A DNA stretch of 64,000 nt from Pseudomonas sp. 7SR1. GTDB taxonomy: Bacteria; Pseudomonadota; Gammaproteobacteria; Pseudomonadales; Pseudomonadaceae. The notes under the pieces were generated by a model. The model saw only the letters and a program-made list of their open reading frames with translations. It had not been told where the DNA came from and did no database searches. The stretch spans positions 1,958,001 through 2,022,000 of the forward strand of contig NZ_LT707064.1 of NCBI RefSeq assembly GCF_900156465.1. The letters run 5' to 3'. Both the position numbers and the translations under genes were made by a program. Below, piece by piece: positions 1 to 7,962 of this stretch. Position 1 is the first letter of the stretch, and each line of letters opens with the position of its first letter.

Positions 1-338
1 CGTTGCTCGGACAGGCGTTGTGCAATTTTCAAGCGATCCACGGAATGCACCCAGGCGAAATGTTCGGCGATAGCGCGCGTCTTGTTCGACTGAATGGGGC
101 CTATGAAGTGCCAGGTCAAGGGCAGGTCGGTCAGTTCAGCCTGTTTGCCCAGCGCTTCCTGGAGATAGTTCTCGCCGAAGTCCCGCAGGCCCGCGGCATA
201 GGCTTCCCGCAGGGCCTGGGCGGGTTTGGTCTTGCTCACCGCCAACAGTTGGACGCTGTGCTCGGGGCGTCGGGCGGCCTGCTCCGCAGCGCGGATCCGT
301 GAAACTACCAGGGCGATGTTGTCTGCTATCGTGGACAT
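1..338 (-). CDS. yggS: YggS family PLP-binding homeostasis protein (partial, 3' end outside window)
   Basis: The ATG lies at 338 on the minus strand and the frame stays open to base 1, so about 112 N-terminal residues are present. The translation begins MSTIADNIALVVSRIR and contains the family blocks LLAVSKTKP, whose lysine binds pyridoxal phosphate, FGENYLQE and WHFIGPIQSNK. The family (YggS/PLPBP) is a cytosolic single-domain PLP carrier that affects vitamin B6 and amino-acid balance; no enzymatic reaction is established. It is divergent from pilT across about 56 bp, the same arrangement as remembered from P. aeruginosa. The identification is secure; only the end is missing. Confidence 0.93.
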   Translation of the reverse strand, partial: MSTIADNIALVVSRIRAAEQAARRPEHSVQLLAVSKTKPAQALREAYAAGLRDFGENYLQEALGKQAELTDLPLTWHFIGPIQSNKTRAIAEHFAWVHSVDRLKIAQRLSEQ

Positions 339-394
339 AAAGAAGCGCCAGCGGGTCTGAGGTTCGCGGCATTCTACTGGAATTGAGGAGCGCT

Positions 395-1429
395 ATGGAT
401 ATCACCGAACTGCTGGCGTTCAGCGCCAAACAGGGGGCGTCGGACCTGCATCTGTCCGCCGGGCTGCCGCCGATGATCCGCGTCGACGGCGACGTGCGCA
501 GGATCAACCTGCCGGCCCTGGACCACAAGCAGGTTCATGAGTTGATCTACGACATCATGAACGACCGGCAACGAGTAGATTACGAAAAGTTTCTGGAAAC
601 CGATTTTTCCTTCGATGTGCCGGGTGTGGCGCGGTTCCGGGTCAACGCCTTCAACCAGAATCGCGGGGCGGGGGCGGTGTTCCGGACCATTCCGTCGAAA
701 GTCCTGACCATGGAAGACCTCGGGATGGGCGATGTGTTTCGCAAGGTGACCGAGGCGCCCCGAGGGCTGGTACTGGTGACCGGGCCGACCGGCTCGGGCA
801 AGTCCACCACCCTGGCGGCCATGATCGACTACCTCAATACCCACAAGCATCACCACATCCTGACCATCGAAGACCCCATCGAGTTTGTCCACGAGCCGCG
901 CAAGTGCCTGATCAACCAGCGTGAGGTGCACCGCGATACCCAGGGTTTTTCCACGGCCCTGCGCTCGGCCCTGCGGGAAGACCCGGACGTGATCCTGGTG
1001 GGGGAGATGCGCGACCTGGAGACCATTCGCCTGGCACTGACCGCCGCTGAAACAGGGCACCTGGTGTTCGGCACCCTGCACACCACCTCGGCGGCCAAGA
1101 CCATCGACCGCGTGGTGGACGTGTTTCCCGGGGATGAGAAATCAATGGTTCGCTCGATGCTGTCGGAGTCGCTGCAGGCGGTGATCTCCCAGACGCTGGT
1201 CAAGAAGATCGGTGGGGGCCGCGTCGCCGCCCACGAGATCATGCTGGGCACGTCGGCGATCCGTAACCTGATCCGCGAGGACAAGGTGGCGCAGATGTAT
1301 TCTGCCATCCAGACCGGTGGATCCCTGGGGATGCAGACGCTGGACATGTGCCTGAAGGATCTGGTGAACAAGGGGCTGATCAGCCGCGAGCATGCGCGGG
1401 AGAGGGCGCGTACGCCGGATAACTTCTAG
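395..1429 (+). CDS. pilT: Type IV pilus retraction ATPase PilT
   Basis: A 344-residue hexameric AAA+-like ATPase that depolymerises the type IV pilus at the inner-membrane base and drives twitching. The start is the ATG at 395, preceded by GAGGAG at 385-390; an in-frame TTG at 383 has no comparable site. The protein opens MDITELLAFSAKQGASDLHL, as PilT does. The Walker A motif GPTGSGKS is at residues 130-137, followed by the Asp-box region ILTIEDPIEF, a Walker B region with EDPDVILVGEMRD, and the His box TGHLVFGTLHT. The length is normal for PilT. No pilU follows; the next gene is a convergent C40 peptidase. Confidence 0.97.
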   Translation: MDITELLAFSAKQGASDLHLSAGLPPMIRVDGDVRRINLPALDHKQVHELIYDIMNDRQRVDYEKFLETDFSFDVPGVARFRVNAFNQNRGAGAVFRTIPSKVLTMEDLGMGDVFRKVTEAPRGLVLVTGPTGSGKSTTLAAMIDYLNTHKHHHILTIEDPIEFVHEPRKCLINQREVHRDTQGFSTALRSALREDPDVILVGEMRDLETIRLALTAAETGHLVFGTLHTTSAAKTIDRVVDVFPGDEKSMVRSMLSESLQAVISQTLVKKIGGGRVAAHEIMLGTSAIRNLIREDKVAQMYSAIQTGGSLGMQTLDMCLKDLVNKGLISREHARERARTPDNF

Positions 1430-1497
1430 GGGAATCGGCCAGGGACCTTCGGCGCGGCCCCCAACAAAGGCTTGCATCCTTATTTCTGGCTCGCCAT

Positions 1498-1568
1498 CCG
1501 GGGGCTGCTTCGCAGCCCGGCGGGGCGGTACGACGTTTCGCTGAATCCCCCTCGCCACGAGGGGGCTT
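1498..1568. repeat. Intergenic palindromic repeat, TGTGGCGAGGGG-type family
   Basis: Between the convergent ends of pilT and the C40 peptidase gene lie a hairpin GGGCTGCTTCGCAGCCC and, about 30 bp on, CCCCTCGCCACGAGGGGG. Both modules recur in the intergenic elements near 12.8, 28.0, 32.9 and 53.5 kb, so this is a member of a REP-like family. It may double as a transcription terminator, but there is no T-run. Confidence 0.55.
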
Positions 1569-1571
1569 GAA

Positions 1572-2183
1572 TCAGCGCTGAGCCACTCGCAACCCAGCCT
1601 GTTCTTTCGGCAAGACCCGCTTGGCAACCACGTAGTGGGTGTTCCAATAAGGTTTGTTCAGGGTGTCGATGGTCACTGACTTGCCACGCCGCGGAGCATG
1701 GATGAAACGGTCGTTGCCCAGGTAGATCGCCACGTGATTGACCCGGCGGCTCTTGAGCTTGAAGAAGATCAGGTCGCCGGGCTTGAGGTCCTTGCGGTCG
1801 ACTTTCTCGCCGTGGCCGCTGGCCATTGCATTGGATGTGCGCGGCAGGTTGAACGTGGCATCGTTGAAGGCGTATTTCACCAGGCCGCTGCAATCGAATC
1901 CCTTGCTTGGGCTACTGCCGCCCCAGCGATAAGGCGTGCCGAGCACGTTCACCGCACGGCTCAGCACGTTGCTGCTGGTCTTGGGCGCCATGGGCGGTAC
2001 CAGCTTGCTGTTGGCGGTGCTCACACGCTGGGGCTTTTGCCGGTTCTTGCTCGATGGAGCAGAAACATGGGCCTTGGGTGTGAAGCCATTGATATTGGGA
2101 AGACGTTGCTCACGGTTGGTGGCGTGGGCGGCCAGGGGCAATAATAGGCAAAAGGTCAGCCATGTCTTGATAAATGGACGCAT
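1572..2183 (-). CDS. NlpC/P60 (C40) family cell-wall peptidase, exported
   Basis: A 203-residue protein with a Sec signal peptide (residues 1-21, KTWLTFCLLLPLAAHA), a low-complexity linker of about 50 residues, and a C-terminal NlpC/P60 domain from about residue 70. The catalytic Cys is Cys98 in GFDCSGLV. The catalytic His is in RVNHVAIYLG, followed by the polar residue in RFIHAPRRG. The family hydrolyses D-gamma-glutamyl-diaminopimelate bonds or related links in peptidoglycan stem peptides in the periplasm. It is convergent with pilT. It resembles the Spr/MepS-type subgroup by size, but I cannot fix the exact bond cleaved. Confidence 0.88.
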   Translation of the reverse strand: MRPFIKTWLTFCLLLPLAAHATNREQRLPNINGFTPKAHVSAPSSKNRQKPQRVSTANSKLVPPMAPKTSSNVLSRAVNVLGTPYRWGGSSPSKGFDCSGLVKYAFNDATFNLPRTSNAMASGHGEKVDRKDLKPGDLIFFKLKSRRVNHVAIYLGNDRFIHAPRRGKSVTIDTLNKPYWNTHYVVAKRVLPKEQAGLRVAQR

Positions 2184-2312
2184 TAGGCAGGGCTCTTAAA
2201 GGTTAGCGCGCAACTTTATAACAGCTTTTCTGATGATCCCGAGGCCGTTTGTCGATTGAAAAGGGTGCGAAAAAACCGCTAATTGCGACACTTTGTCCGG
2301 ATTGTCCTACAC

Positions 2313-2333
2313 AAGCCCCGTATTACGGGGCTT
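2313..2333 (+). other. Strong hairpin in the leader of the TM2-protein gene
   Basis: AAGCCCCGTATTACGGGGCTT forms a nearly perfect stem-loop about 100 bp upstream of the TM2 gene. Only three T residues follow (CTTTCCC), so it is a weak terminator at best. It may be a leader structure or the end of a short RNA. The rest of the 248-bp gap (2184-2431) shows no other clear signal. Confidence 0.4.
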
Positions 2334-2431
2334 TCCCGGACACGATTCGTCCGGAACCGCTTGTCGGCTCGACACGAAAAAGTCACAAAAGGTTCGAACA
2401 AATTTATCTATCGAGGCAAAAGAGGCCATTC

Positions 2432-2860
2432 ATGAACAGCTATCAGCAGGGCGCTACTCACGATACCCACAGCAAACTCATCGGGTATCTGCTCTGGATC
2501 TTCGGATTCACCGGTGCCCACCGTTTCTACTATGGCAAGCCGGTCACCGGCACGATCTGGTTCTTCACCCTGGGGCTGCTGGGCATCGGCTGGTTGATCG
2601 ACCTGTTCCTGATTCCATCCATGGACCGCGAGGCCGACCTGCGTTTCACCCCGGGACCGATCGAATACAGCGTGGCGTGGATCCTGCTGACGTTCCTCGG
2701 CGTATTCGGCGTGCACCGGATGTACCAGGGCAAATGGATCAGCGCGATCGTCTATCTGTTGACCGGTGGGGTGTTTTTCCTGGGCGTGCTGTATGACTTC
2801 TGGACATTGAACGATCAGGTGTCGATTCGTAACGCGCAGAAGCGTGGGGCTTTTCAGTAG
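2432..2860 (+). CDS. TM2 domain-containing membrane protein
   Basis: 142 residues, starting at the ATG at 2432 (MNSYQQGATHDTHSK); the longer upstream frame has no ribosome site or family similarity. Two TM2-like modules are visible. The first is LLWIFGFTGAHRFYYGK plus a hydrophobic hairpin at about residues 18-65. The second is LTFLGVFGVHRMYQGKW plus a hairpin at about 80-125. Each carries the G-x-x-G-x-H-R-x-Y signature of TM2 proteins. It is therefore a small inner-membrane protein with about four membrane segments. The function of bacterial TM2 proteins is unknown. It is followed by a REP pair and stands alone. Confidence 0.85.
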   Translation: MNSYQQGATHDTHSKLIGYLLWIFGFTGAHRFYYGKPVTGTIWFFTLGLLGIGWLIDLFLIPSMDREADLRFTPGPIEYSVAWILLTFLGVFGVHRMYQGKWISAIVYLLTGGVFFLGVLYDFWTLNDQVSIRNAQKRGAFQ

Positions 2861-2878
2861 GACCGAGTCGCCTGCATT

Positions 2879-2968
2879 CGCGAGCAGGCTCGCTCCCACA
2901 TGGATCGAAGTGTTCACATATCATGTGTGCACCGGAAATCCCCCTGTGGGAGCGAGCCTGCTCGCGAT
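2879..2968. repeat. REP inverted pair (BIME-like)
   Basis: CGCGAGCAGGCTCGCTCCCACA and its near-exact inverse TGTGGGAGCGAGCCTGCTCGCG are separated by about 45 bp, between the TM2 gene and pyrC'. This is the dominant intergenic repeat of the window; copies also lie near 10.6, 19.4, 26.9, 58.2 and 61.3 kb. Confidence 0.85.
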
Positions 2969-2983
2969 AAGGGCGCCGCGGTT

Positions 2984-4255
2984 TCAGGCCTGGTGGGTAA
3001 TCCGCCCGTCCATCAGGGTATAGCGCACCACCCCCGGCAGGCTGTGGCCCAGGAACGGGCAATTGTCACCCTTGGAGCGCCAGGCTTCGCCGGCCACGGT
3101 GGAGGCCGCAGGGTCGAACAGCACCAGGTCTGCCGCCGCGCCGACCGCCAGCTTGCCCGCCGGCAACTCCAGCGCCTGGGCCGGGCCGGTGCTCAGGCGG
3201 GCCAGCAGGGTCGGCAGGTCGAGCAAGCCGTCTTCCACCAGTGTCAGGGCCAGTGGCAACAGCAATTCGACGCTGCTGATACCCGGCTCGGTGGCGCCGA
3301 ATGGCGCCAGCTTGGCATCCCGCTCGTGGGGCTGGTGATGGCTGGCAATGGCCGAGATGACGCCGGACCTCACTGCTTCGCGCAGCCCATCGCGGTCGGC
3401 GCGGGTGCGCAGCGGCGGCTGGACGTGATAGACGCTGTTGAAGTCGATCAGGGCTTCGTCGGTCAGGATCAACTGGTACAGCGCCACGTCGGCGGTGACA
3501 GGCAGGCCGCGGGCCTGGGCCTGGGCGATCAGCGCCGCGCCACGGGCGCTGGTCAACTGGCTGAAGTGCGCGCGCACGCCGCTCTGTTCCACCAGCAGCA
3601 GGTCCCGGGCCAGCGCCACGGTCTCGGCGGTTTCCGGGATGCCCGGCAAACCGAGGAAGCTGGCGGTGGGGCCTTCGTGGGCCAGGCCGCCTTCGGCGAG
3701 GTCGTGGTCCTGGGAATTGAAGATCACCGTCAGGCCGAACGTCGCTGCGTATTCCAGGGCCCGGCACAGGGTGCGGGTGTTACGGAAATTGTTCAGGCCG
3801 TTGCCGAATGCCACGCAACCGGCATCGCGCAGGGCGATGAGTTCGGCCAGTTGCTCGCCTTCCAGGCCCTTGCTCAACGCACCGATGGGAAAGACCTTGG
3901 TGTTACCGGCTTCCCGGGCGCGGTCGAGGATCAGTTCGGCCACGGCCGAGGTGTCCAGCACCGGCCTGGTCTGCGGTGGGCAGCACAGGCTGGTTACGCC
4001 ACCGGCCGCGGCGGCCTGGGTTTCGCTGACGATGTTGCCTTTGCGGCTGTAGCCAGGCTCGCGCAGGGCGACGTTCAAGTCCACCAGGCCGGGGGCAGCC
4101 ACCAGGCCCTGGGCTTCGAGGGTCTGGGCGGGAATGAAGCCGGCCGGAGCGGCGCCCAGGGCGACGATCTTGCAGGCATCGATATGGATATCGGTCACTT
4201 GATCCAGGCCGGTGGCCGGATCGATCACGCGTGCGCCGAGAATGCTGAGCTTCAC
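2984..4255 (-). CDS. pyrC': Dihydroorotase-like non-catalytic subunit (PyrC') of aspartate carbamoyltransferase
   Basis: A 423-residue protein of the type I dihydroorotase fold, translated from an ATG that overlaps the pyrB stop codon by 4 bp. In active enzymes the metal site reads D-x-H-x-H-x-REPG; here residues 59-67 read DLNVALREP, so both histidines are lost (Asn61, Ala63). Other ligand regions are also changed: HCED-like becomes NSQD near residue 180, HISH-like becomes HFSQ near 229, and TDHAPH becomes SHHQPH at 304-309. In P. putida the PyrC' homologue is known to be inactive and to hold PyrB in a dodecamer. A separate active dihydroorotase must lie elsewhere. Confidence 0.93.
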   Translation of the reverse strand: MKLSILGARVIDPATGLDQVTDIHIDACKIVALGAAPAGFIPAQTLEAQGLVAAPGLVDLNVALREPGYSRKGNIVSETQAAAAGGVTSLCCPPQTRPVLDTSAVAELILDRAREAGNTKVFPIGALSKGLEGEQLAELIALRDAGCVAFGNGLNNFRNTRTLCRALEYAATFGLTVIFNSQDHDLAEGGLAHEGPTASFLGLPGIPETAETVALARDLLLVEQSGVRAHFSQLTSARGAALIAQAQARGLPVTADVALYQLILTDEALIDFNSVYHVQPPLRTRADRDGLREAVRSGVISAIASHHQPHERDAKLAPFGATEPGISSVELLLPLALTLVEDGLLDLPTLLARLSTGPAQALELPAGKLAVGAAADLVLFDPAASTVAGEAWRSKGDNCPFLGHSLPGVVRYTLMDGRITHQA

Positions 4256-5256
4256 TGGGCGTTCTCCTGGTCGAATTGGCGCTGGGCCGTTTGCCCGCTC
4301 ATGGCCATGGACAGCACCGCCATGCGGATGGCGATGCCGTAGGTCACCTGGTTGAGGATCACCGAATGCGGACCGTCGGCCACGGCCGATTCGATCTCCA
4401 CGCCCCGGTTGATCGGCCCCGGGTGCATGACGATGGCGTCCGGCCTGGCGCCGGCCAGGCGCGCGGTGGTCAGGCCGAACAGGCGGTAGAACTCGCCTTC
4501 GCTGGGCAGCAGGCCGCCGGTCATGCGCTCGCGTTGCAGGCGCAGCATGATCACCACGTCCACGTCCTTGAGGCCCGCGGCCATGTCGGTGAAGACCTTC
4601 ACGCCGTATTGCTCGATGCCGATGGGCAGCAGGGTCTTCGGCGCGATCACCCGGATGTCCGGGCAGCCGAGGGTCTTGAGGGCCAGCATGTTCGAGCGGG
4701 CTACCCGCGAGTGCAGGATGTCGCCGACGATGGCTACCGAAAGGTTCTCGAAGCCGCCCTTGTGCCGGCGGATGGTCAGCATGTCCAGCATGCCCTGGGT
4801 CGGGTGGGCGTGGCGGCCATCACCGCCATTGATGATCGCCACCTGCGGGCAGACGTGCTCGGCGATGAAATGTGCCGCCCCGGAATCGCCATGGCGCACG
4901 ACGAACATGTCCGCGGCCATGGCTTCGAGGTTGCGCAGGGTATCGAGCAGGGTTTCGCCCTTGCTCGCCGAGGACGTAGATACGTTGAGGGTGATCACGT
5001 CCGCCGACAGCCGCTGGGCCGCCAGTTCGAAGGTGGTGCGGGTGCGGGTGGAGTTTTCGAAGAACACGTTGCATACGGTCTTGCCGCGCAGCAACGGGAC
5101 TTTCTTCACCGCCCGGGCGCCGATCTCGAGGAATGAGTCGGCGGTGTCGAGGATTTCCGTCAACAGCTCGCGGCGCAGGCCATCGAGGGACAGGAAGTGC
5201 CGCAGCTGGCCCTGATCGTTGAGCTGCAGCGGGCGCTTGGTTTCGAGAGGCGTCAT
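4252..5256 (-). CDS. pyrB: Aspartate carbamoyltransferase catalytic subunit
   Basis: 334 residues, starting at the ATG at 5256 ([21 protein letters not shown]); the upstream extension of the frame is not conserved-looking. It condenses carbamoyl phosphate with aspartate, the first committed step of pyrimidine synthesis, in the cytosol. The carbamoyl-phosphate loop [15 protein letters not shown] is intact, as are the HPTQGMLDM and [10 protein letters not shown] blocks. The N-terminal extension of about 20 residues is typical of Pseudomonas PyrB, where it is implicated in nucleotide control. It sits between pyrR (25 bp upstream) and pyrC' (ATGA overlap), so translation with PyrC' is coupled. 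Confidence 0.97.
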   Translation of the reverse strand: MTPLETKRPLQLNDQGQLRHFLSLDGLRRELLTEILDTADSFLEIGARAVKKVPLLRGKTVCNVFFENSTRTRTTFELAAQRLSADVITLNVSTSSASKGETLLDTLRNLEAMAADMFVVRHGDSGAAHFIAEHVCPQVAIINGGDGRHAHPTQGMLDMLTIRRHKGGFENLSVAIVGDILHSRVARSNMLALKTLGCPDIRVIAPKTLLPIGIEQYGVKVFTDMAAGLKDVDVVIMLRLQRERMTGGLLPSEGEFYRLFGLTTARLAGARPDAIVMHPGPINRGVEIESAVADGPHSVILNQVTYGIAIRMAVLSMAMSGQTAQRQFDQENAQ

Positions 5257-5281
5257 CGCAATGGACTCTTTACAAGGGCAG

Positions 5282-5788
5282 TTAAAGGGCGAGGTCTTGC
5301 AGTTCGAGCTGCAGCGGGGTCGGGCCGGAGAGCTTGACCCGCTCGTGAGCGGCAAGGGCCAGTGTCGCGCCGACCACGTTCGGGCGGATCGGCAGCTCGG
5401 CGGCGTCCAGGTCCAGCAGGCACACCAGGGTCACGCTGGCCGGGCGACCATAGTCGAACAGCTCGTTCATGGCGGCGCGGATGGTCCGGCCACTCATCAG
5501 CACGTCGTCGATCAGCACCAGGTGCTGGCCTTCGATCTCGAAGGGCAGGGCCGAAGGGCGCACTTGCGGATGCAGGCCGTTCTGGCTGAAGTCATCGCGG
5601 TAGAAGGACACGTCCAGGGTGCCCAGGGGCGACTGGCTGCCGAGTTCTTCGAGCAAGGCCTGGGCGACCCAGACGCCACCTGTGCGAATGCCGATGTAGC
5701 GTGGTTCGCTGATGCCGCGTTGTTCCAGGTGTGCCGTGAGACGGATCGCCATCTGGCTGATCAGTTCGGCAGGATTGGGCAGGCTCAT
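5282..5788 (-). CDS. pyrR: PyrR bifunctional pyrimidine regulator / uracil phosphoribosyltransferase
   Basis: A 168-residue PRTase-fold protein. The PRPP-binding motif [18 protein letters not shown] is at about residues 90-107, and the N-terminal block [19 protein letters not shown] matches PyrR. In Gram-positives PyrR binds pyr mRNA; in Pseudomonas it is reported to regulate pyr genes by a different mechanism. It is first in the pyrR-pyrB-pyrC' unit. A clear terminator of the preceding ruvX gene lies just upstream, so the pyr unit needs its own promoter in 5789-5835. Confidence 0.95.
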   Translation of the reverse strand: MSLPNPAELISQMAIRLTAHLEQRGISEPRYIGIRTGGVWVAQALLEELGSQSPLGTLDVSFYRDDFSQNGLHPQVRPSALPFEIEGQHLVLIDDVLMSGRTIRAAMNELFDYGRPASVTLVCLLDLDAAELPIRPNVVGATLALAAHERVKLSGPTPLQLELQDLAL

Positions 5789-5835
5789 GCTGGCTCCTTC
5801 AGGTTTCCGGGCCGGTGTGCGTGGCGCGGTTCATC

Positions 5836-5865
5836 GCTAAAAGAAAGCGCCTTGGCGGCGCTTTC
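5836..5865 (-). terminator. Rho-independent terminator after ruvX
   Basis: GAAAGCGCC (5843-5851), a 5-nt loop, and GGCGCTTTC (5857-5865) form a perfect 9-bp stem. Read on the minus strand it is followed by CTTTCTTTTAGC, a T-rich tract. It lies immediately after the ruvX stop and before pyrR. Confidence 0.8.
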
Positions 5866-5871
5866 GGAAAA

Positions 5872-6309
5872 TCAGGTATCGAACAGGGCGGCGTTGGCAT
5901 CGAGCCAGCCCTGCAGCAGCAGGGCCGCGGCGATGGCGTCCACCGGGTTGTCACGGTAACTGCCTTTCTGCCCGCCGCGCCCGAGGCGCTCACCCTTGGC
6001 TTCGAACGTGGTCAGGCGTTCGTCGTGGGTATAGAAGGGCAGATTGAAGCGGCCATTGAGCCGGCGGGCAAACTTTTCCGCGCGCAGGCACATGTCGCTG
6101 GGAGTGCCGTCCATGTTCAGCGGCAGGCCGACCACCACGGCGTCGGGTTTCCACTCCTTGATCAGCGCTTCGACCTGGTTCCAGTCCGGAACGCCGTTCT
6201 GGGCCTTGAGGGTACACAGTTCGCGGGCCTGGCCGGTGACGACCTGGCCGACCGCAACGCCGATCTGTTTGGTGCCGTAATCGAAGCCCAGCAGCAAGCG
6301 CAGGGCCAT
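5872..6309 (-). CDS. ruvX: YqgF/RuvX RNase H-fold nuclease (putative Holliday junction resolvase / pre-16S rRNA nuclease)
   Basis: 145 residues, starting MALRLLLGFDYGTKQIGVAVG. The start codon overlaps the algH stop by 1 nt (TGATG), so the longer upstream frame is not needed. The RNase H-like acidic residues are in GFDYGTK, DERLTT and DNPVDAIAAALLL, and VVGLPLNMDG is the usual second strand block. The family is essential in many bacteria and has been linked to 16S rRNA 5' processing and, by fold, to junction resolution. The pair with yqgE/algH is conserved in proteobacteria. Confidence 0.94.
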   Translation of the reverse strand: MALRLLLGFDYGTKQIGVAVGQVVTGQARELCTLKAQNGVPDWNQVEALIKEWKPDAVVVGLPLNMDGTPSDMCLRAEKFARRLNGRFNLPFYTHDERLTTFEAKGERLGRGGQKGSYRDNPVDAIAAALLLQGWLDANAALFDT

Positions 6310-6878
6310 CAGGCGTGTCCCGCCTGGCTGGTGAGCAGGCTGAGGTTGATTCCCAGGCGGCTGGCCGCCGCTTCCAGGCGCAGTTCGCTGCTGGTATTGA
6401 ACAGGATGTCGGCATCGAACGGGCAGGTCAGCCAGGCGTTGTCGGCCAGTTCGGCTTCCAGCTGCCCGGCTTCCCAGCCGGCATAGCCGAGGGCAATCAG
6501 GCTCTTTTCCGGGCCGACACCGTCGGCGATGGCGAACAGGATGTCCTGGGACGTCGACAGCGATACGCCATTGAGGTCCACGGTCGCCTGGTAGCTGGGA
6601 CCCGACGGATGGAGCACGAAACCACGATCGGTCTGCACCGGGCCACCGATGAAAATCGGTACGTGCTGGCACAGTAATGGCGGCTCCACCTCGGGGCGCA
6701 GCTGTTCGAGAATGTCCGCGAGGTTCAGTTCCTGCGGTCGATTGATCACCAGCCCCATGGCCCCATTGGCCGTGTGCTCGACGATGTAGGTCAAGGTATG
6801 GGCGAAGTTCGGATCGGCCATGTGCGGCATGGCGATCAGGAAGTGATGCTTGAGGTAGGTGGGGCTGACATTTTTCAT
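6309..6878 (-). CDS. algH: AlgH/YqgE family protein (UPF0301)
   Basis: 189 residues from the ATG at 6878 (MKNVSPTYLKHHFLIAMPHM); a longer frame to 6914 is possible but begins with unconserved residues. Family blocks are HFLIAMP, DPNFAHTLTYIVEHTANGAMGLVINRP, GGPVQTDRGFVLH and YAGWEAGQLEAEL. The protein is cytosolic and its biochemical role is unknown. In P. aeruginosa the gene was named algH because it affects alginate transcription. It overlaps ruvX by 1 nt, so the two are co-translated. Confidence 0.93.
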   Translation of the reverse strand: MKNVSPTYLKHHFLIAMPHMADPNFAHTLTYIVEHTANGAMGLVINRPQELNLADILEQLRPEVEPPLLCQHVPIFIGGPVQTDRGFVLHPSGPSYQATVDLNGVSLSTSQDILFAIADGVGPEKSLIALGYAGWEAGQLEAELADNAWLTCPFDADILFNTSSELRLEAAASRLGINLSLLTSQAGHA

Positions 6879-6939
6879 AGGCGCTAGTGTGGCGGCGCAG
6901 GGCCGAACTGACAAGCTGGGAAATGCCTGAGACTGTCAC

Positions 6940-6980
6940 CAATCCCCTGTGGGTGCGAGCTTGCTCGCACAAGGGGATTG
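6940..6980. repeat. Single REP hairpin between algH and tonB
   Basis: AATCCCCTGTGGGTGCGAGC is followed directly by TTGCTCGCACAAGGGGATT. This gives one long imperfect hairpin of the same REP family as elsewhere, here as a single unit whose flanks also pair. It may terminate tonB transcription (minus strand). Confidence 0.65.
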
Positions 6981-6989
6981 GGGTGGTTA

Positions 6990-7886
6990 TCAGTTACTGG
7001 ACAGCCGGTCGCCGCGGGCAAATTTCCAGGTGCGGATGATTTCCAACCGGTCGATGTCCGACAGGTCCCCGGTAAACGGCGCGAACGGCGCCGCCAGACG
7101 CACGATCCGCTGGGCGGCCTGGTCCAGCAGCGGCTGGCCGGAGGATTCGAGCACCAGCACTTCATACAGGGAACCGTCGCGGTTGATCGAGACCATCAGT
7201 CGCAGGTTGCCGTAGATCTGCTTGCGCCGCGCTTCGTCAGGGTAGTTGAGATTGCCGATGCGCTCGACCTTCTTGCGCCATTCGTCTTTGTACCAGGCGC
7301 CCTTGTCGCGCATGGTGGAGGCGGCGCTCAGGCGGTGGATACGCGGGCGCTTGGCATAGAGTTGCTGCTCCTGGGCCAGTTCGGCTTCCAGGCTGGCGAT
7401 GTCGCTGGACAACTGGGCGCTGTCGAAGGTCGGCACCGGGGTCTTGGGCTTGGGGTCGGGCTTGACCTCTTCCTTGACCGGGGCCTTCTTCGGTTTCGGC
7501 GCCACGGTGGTCACGGCCGCCTTGGGCGCTGTTTCCTGCACCTCTGGCTTGGCCGCCGGCGGCGGGGTGGTTTTCTGTACCTGGTTGTCCTGGAAGGGGG
7601 CGATCTCGGTGGTCTTGGGAATCGCCTTCTTTTCCAGGGTACCGCTGCCCTGCTGGTTTTCCTGGGCGAGGAAGTCCGCTTTCGCCGGCTTGGTCTCGCT
7701 CTTGAAAGTGGCCAGGGTAATTTCCAGGGTCTGGCTGATCTGCTTGGGTTCGACCGTGGCAAAGCCGACACCCAGCAGCAGGGCCAGGTGGATCAGGGCC
7801 GCCAGGAACAGGGTAAAACCGAGGCGATCGGCCGGGCGCACGCCACGATGGGCGAGCTCTTGGGGCAGATCGGACGGGAGGGTCAT
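6990..7886 (-). CDS. tonB3: TonB-type energy transducer (TonB3-like)
   Basis: 298 residues. A short cytoplasmic N-terminus is followed by one membrane anchor at about residues 23-45 (LGFTLFLAALIHLALLLGVGF). Next comes a long Pro/Lys/Ala-rich periplasmic spacer (about 60-150), a predicted coil (SSDIASLEAELAQEQQ) and a C-terminal TonB domain of about 85 residues containing YPDEARRKQIYGNLRL and SIDRDGSL-like SINRDGSL. It would couple proton-motive force through ExbBD to an outer-membrane receptor. Its place next to gshB and pilG matches tonB3 of P. aeruginosa, which is reported to be needed for twitching. No exbBD is near. Confidence 0.88.
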   Translation of the reverse strand: MTLPSDLPQELAHRGVRPADRLGFTLFLAALIHLALLLGVGFATVEPKQISQTLEITLATFKSETKPAKADFLAQENQQGSGTLEKKAIPKTTEIAPFQDNQVQKTTPPPAAKPEVQETAPKAAVTTVAPKPKKAPVKEEVKPDPKPKTPVPTFDSAQLSSDIASLEAELAQEQQLYAKRPRIHRLSAASTMRDKGAWYKDEWRKKVERIGNLNYPDEARRKQIYGNLRLMVSINRDGSLYEVLVLESSGQPLLDQAAQRIVRLAAPFAPFTGDLSDIDRLEIIRTWKFARGDRLSSN

Positions 7887-7962
7887 GACAAGGAAACCAA
7901 CATCGCGTTTTTTTCAGGCCGGGCATGATAACGCAATGTCGGTTTCCTTCATCAGATCCCGA

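Noticed and set aside
2879..2968. REP pairs as CRISPR repeats or attachment sites
   Set aside because: They are inverted, dispersed in many intergenic gaps and not next to an integrase or tRNA gene.
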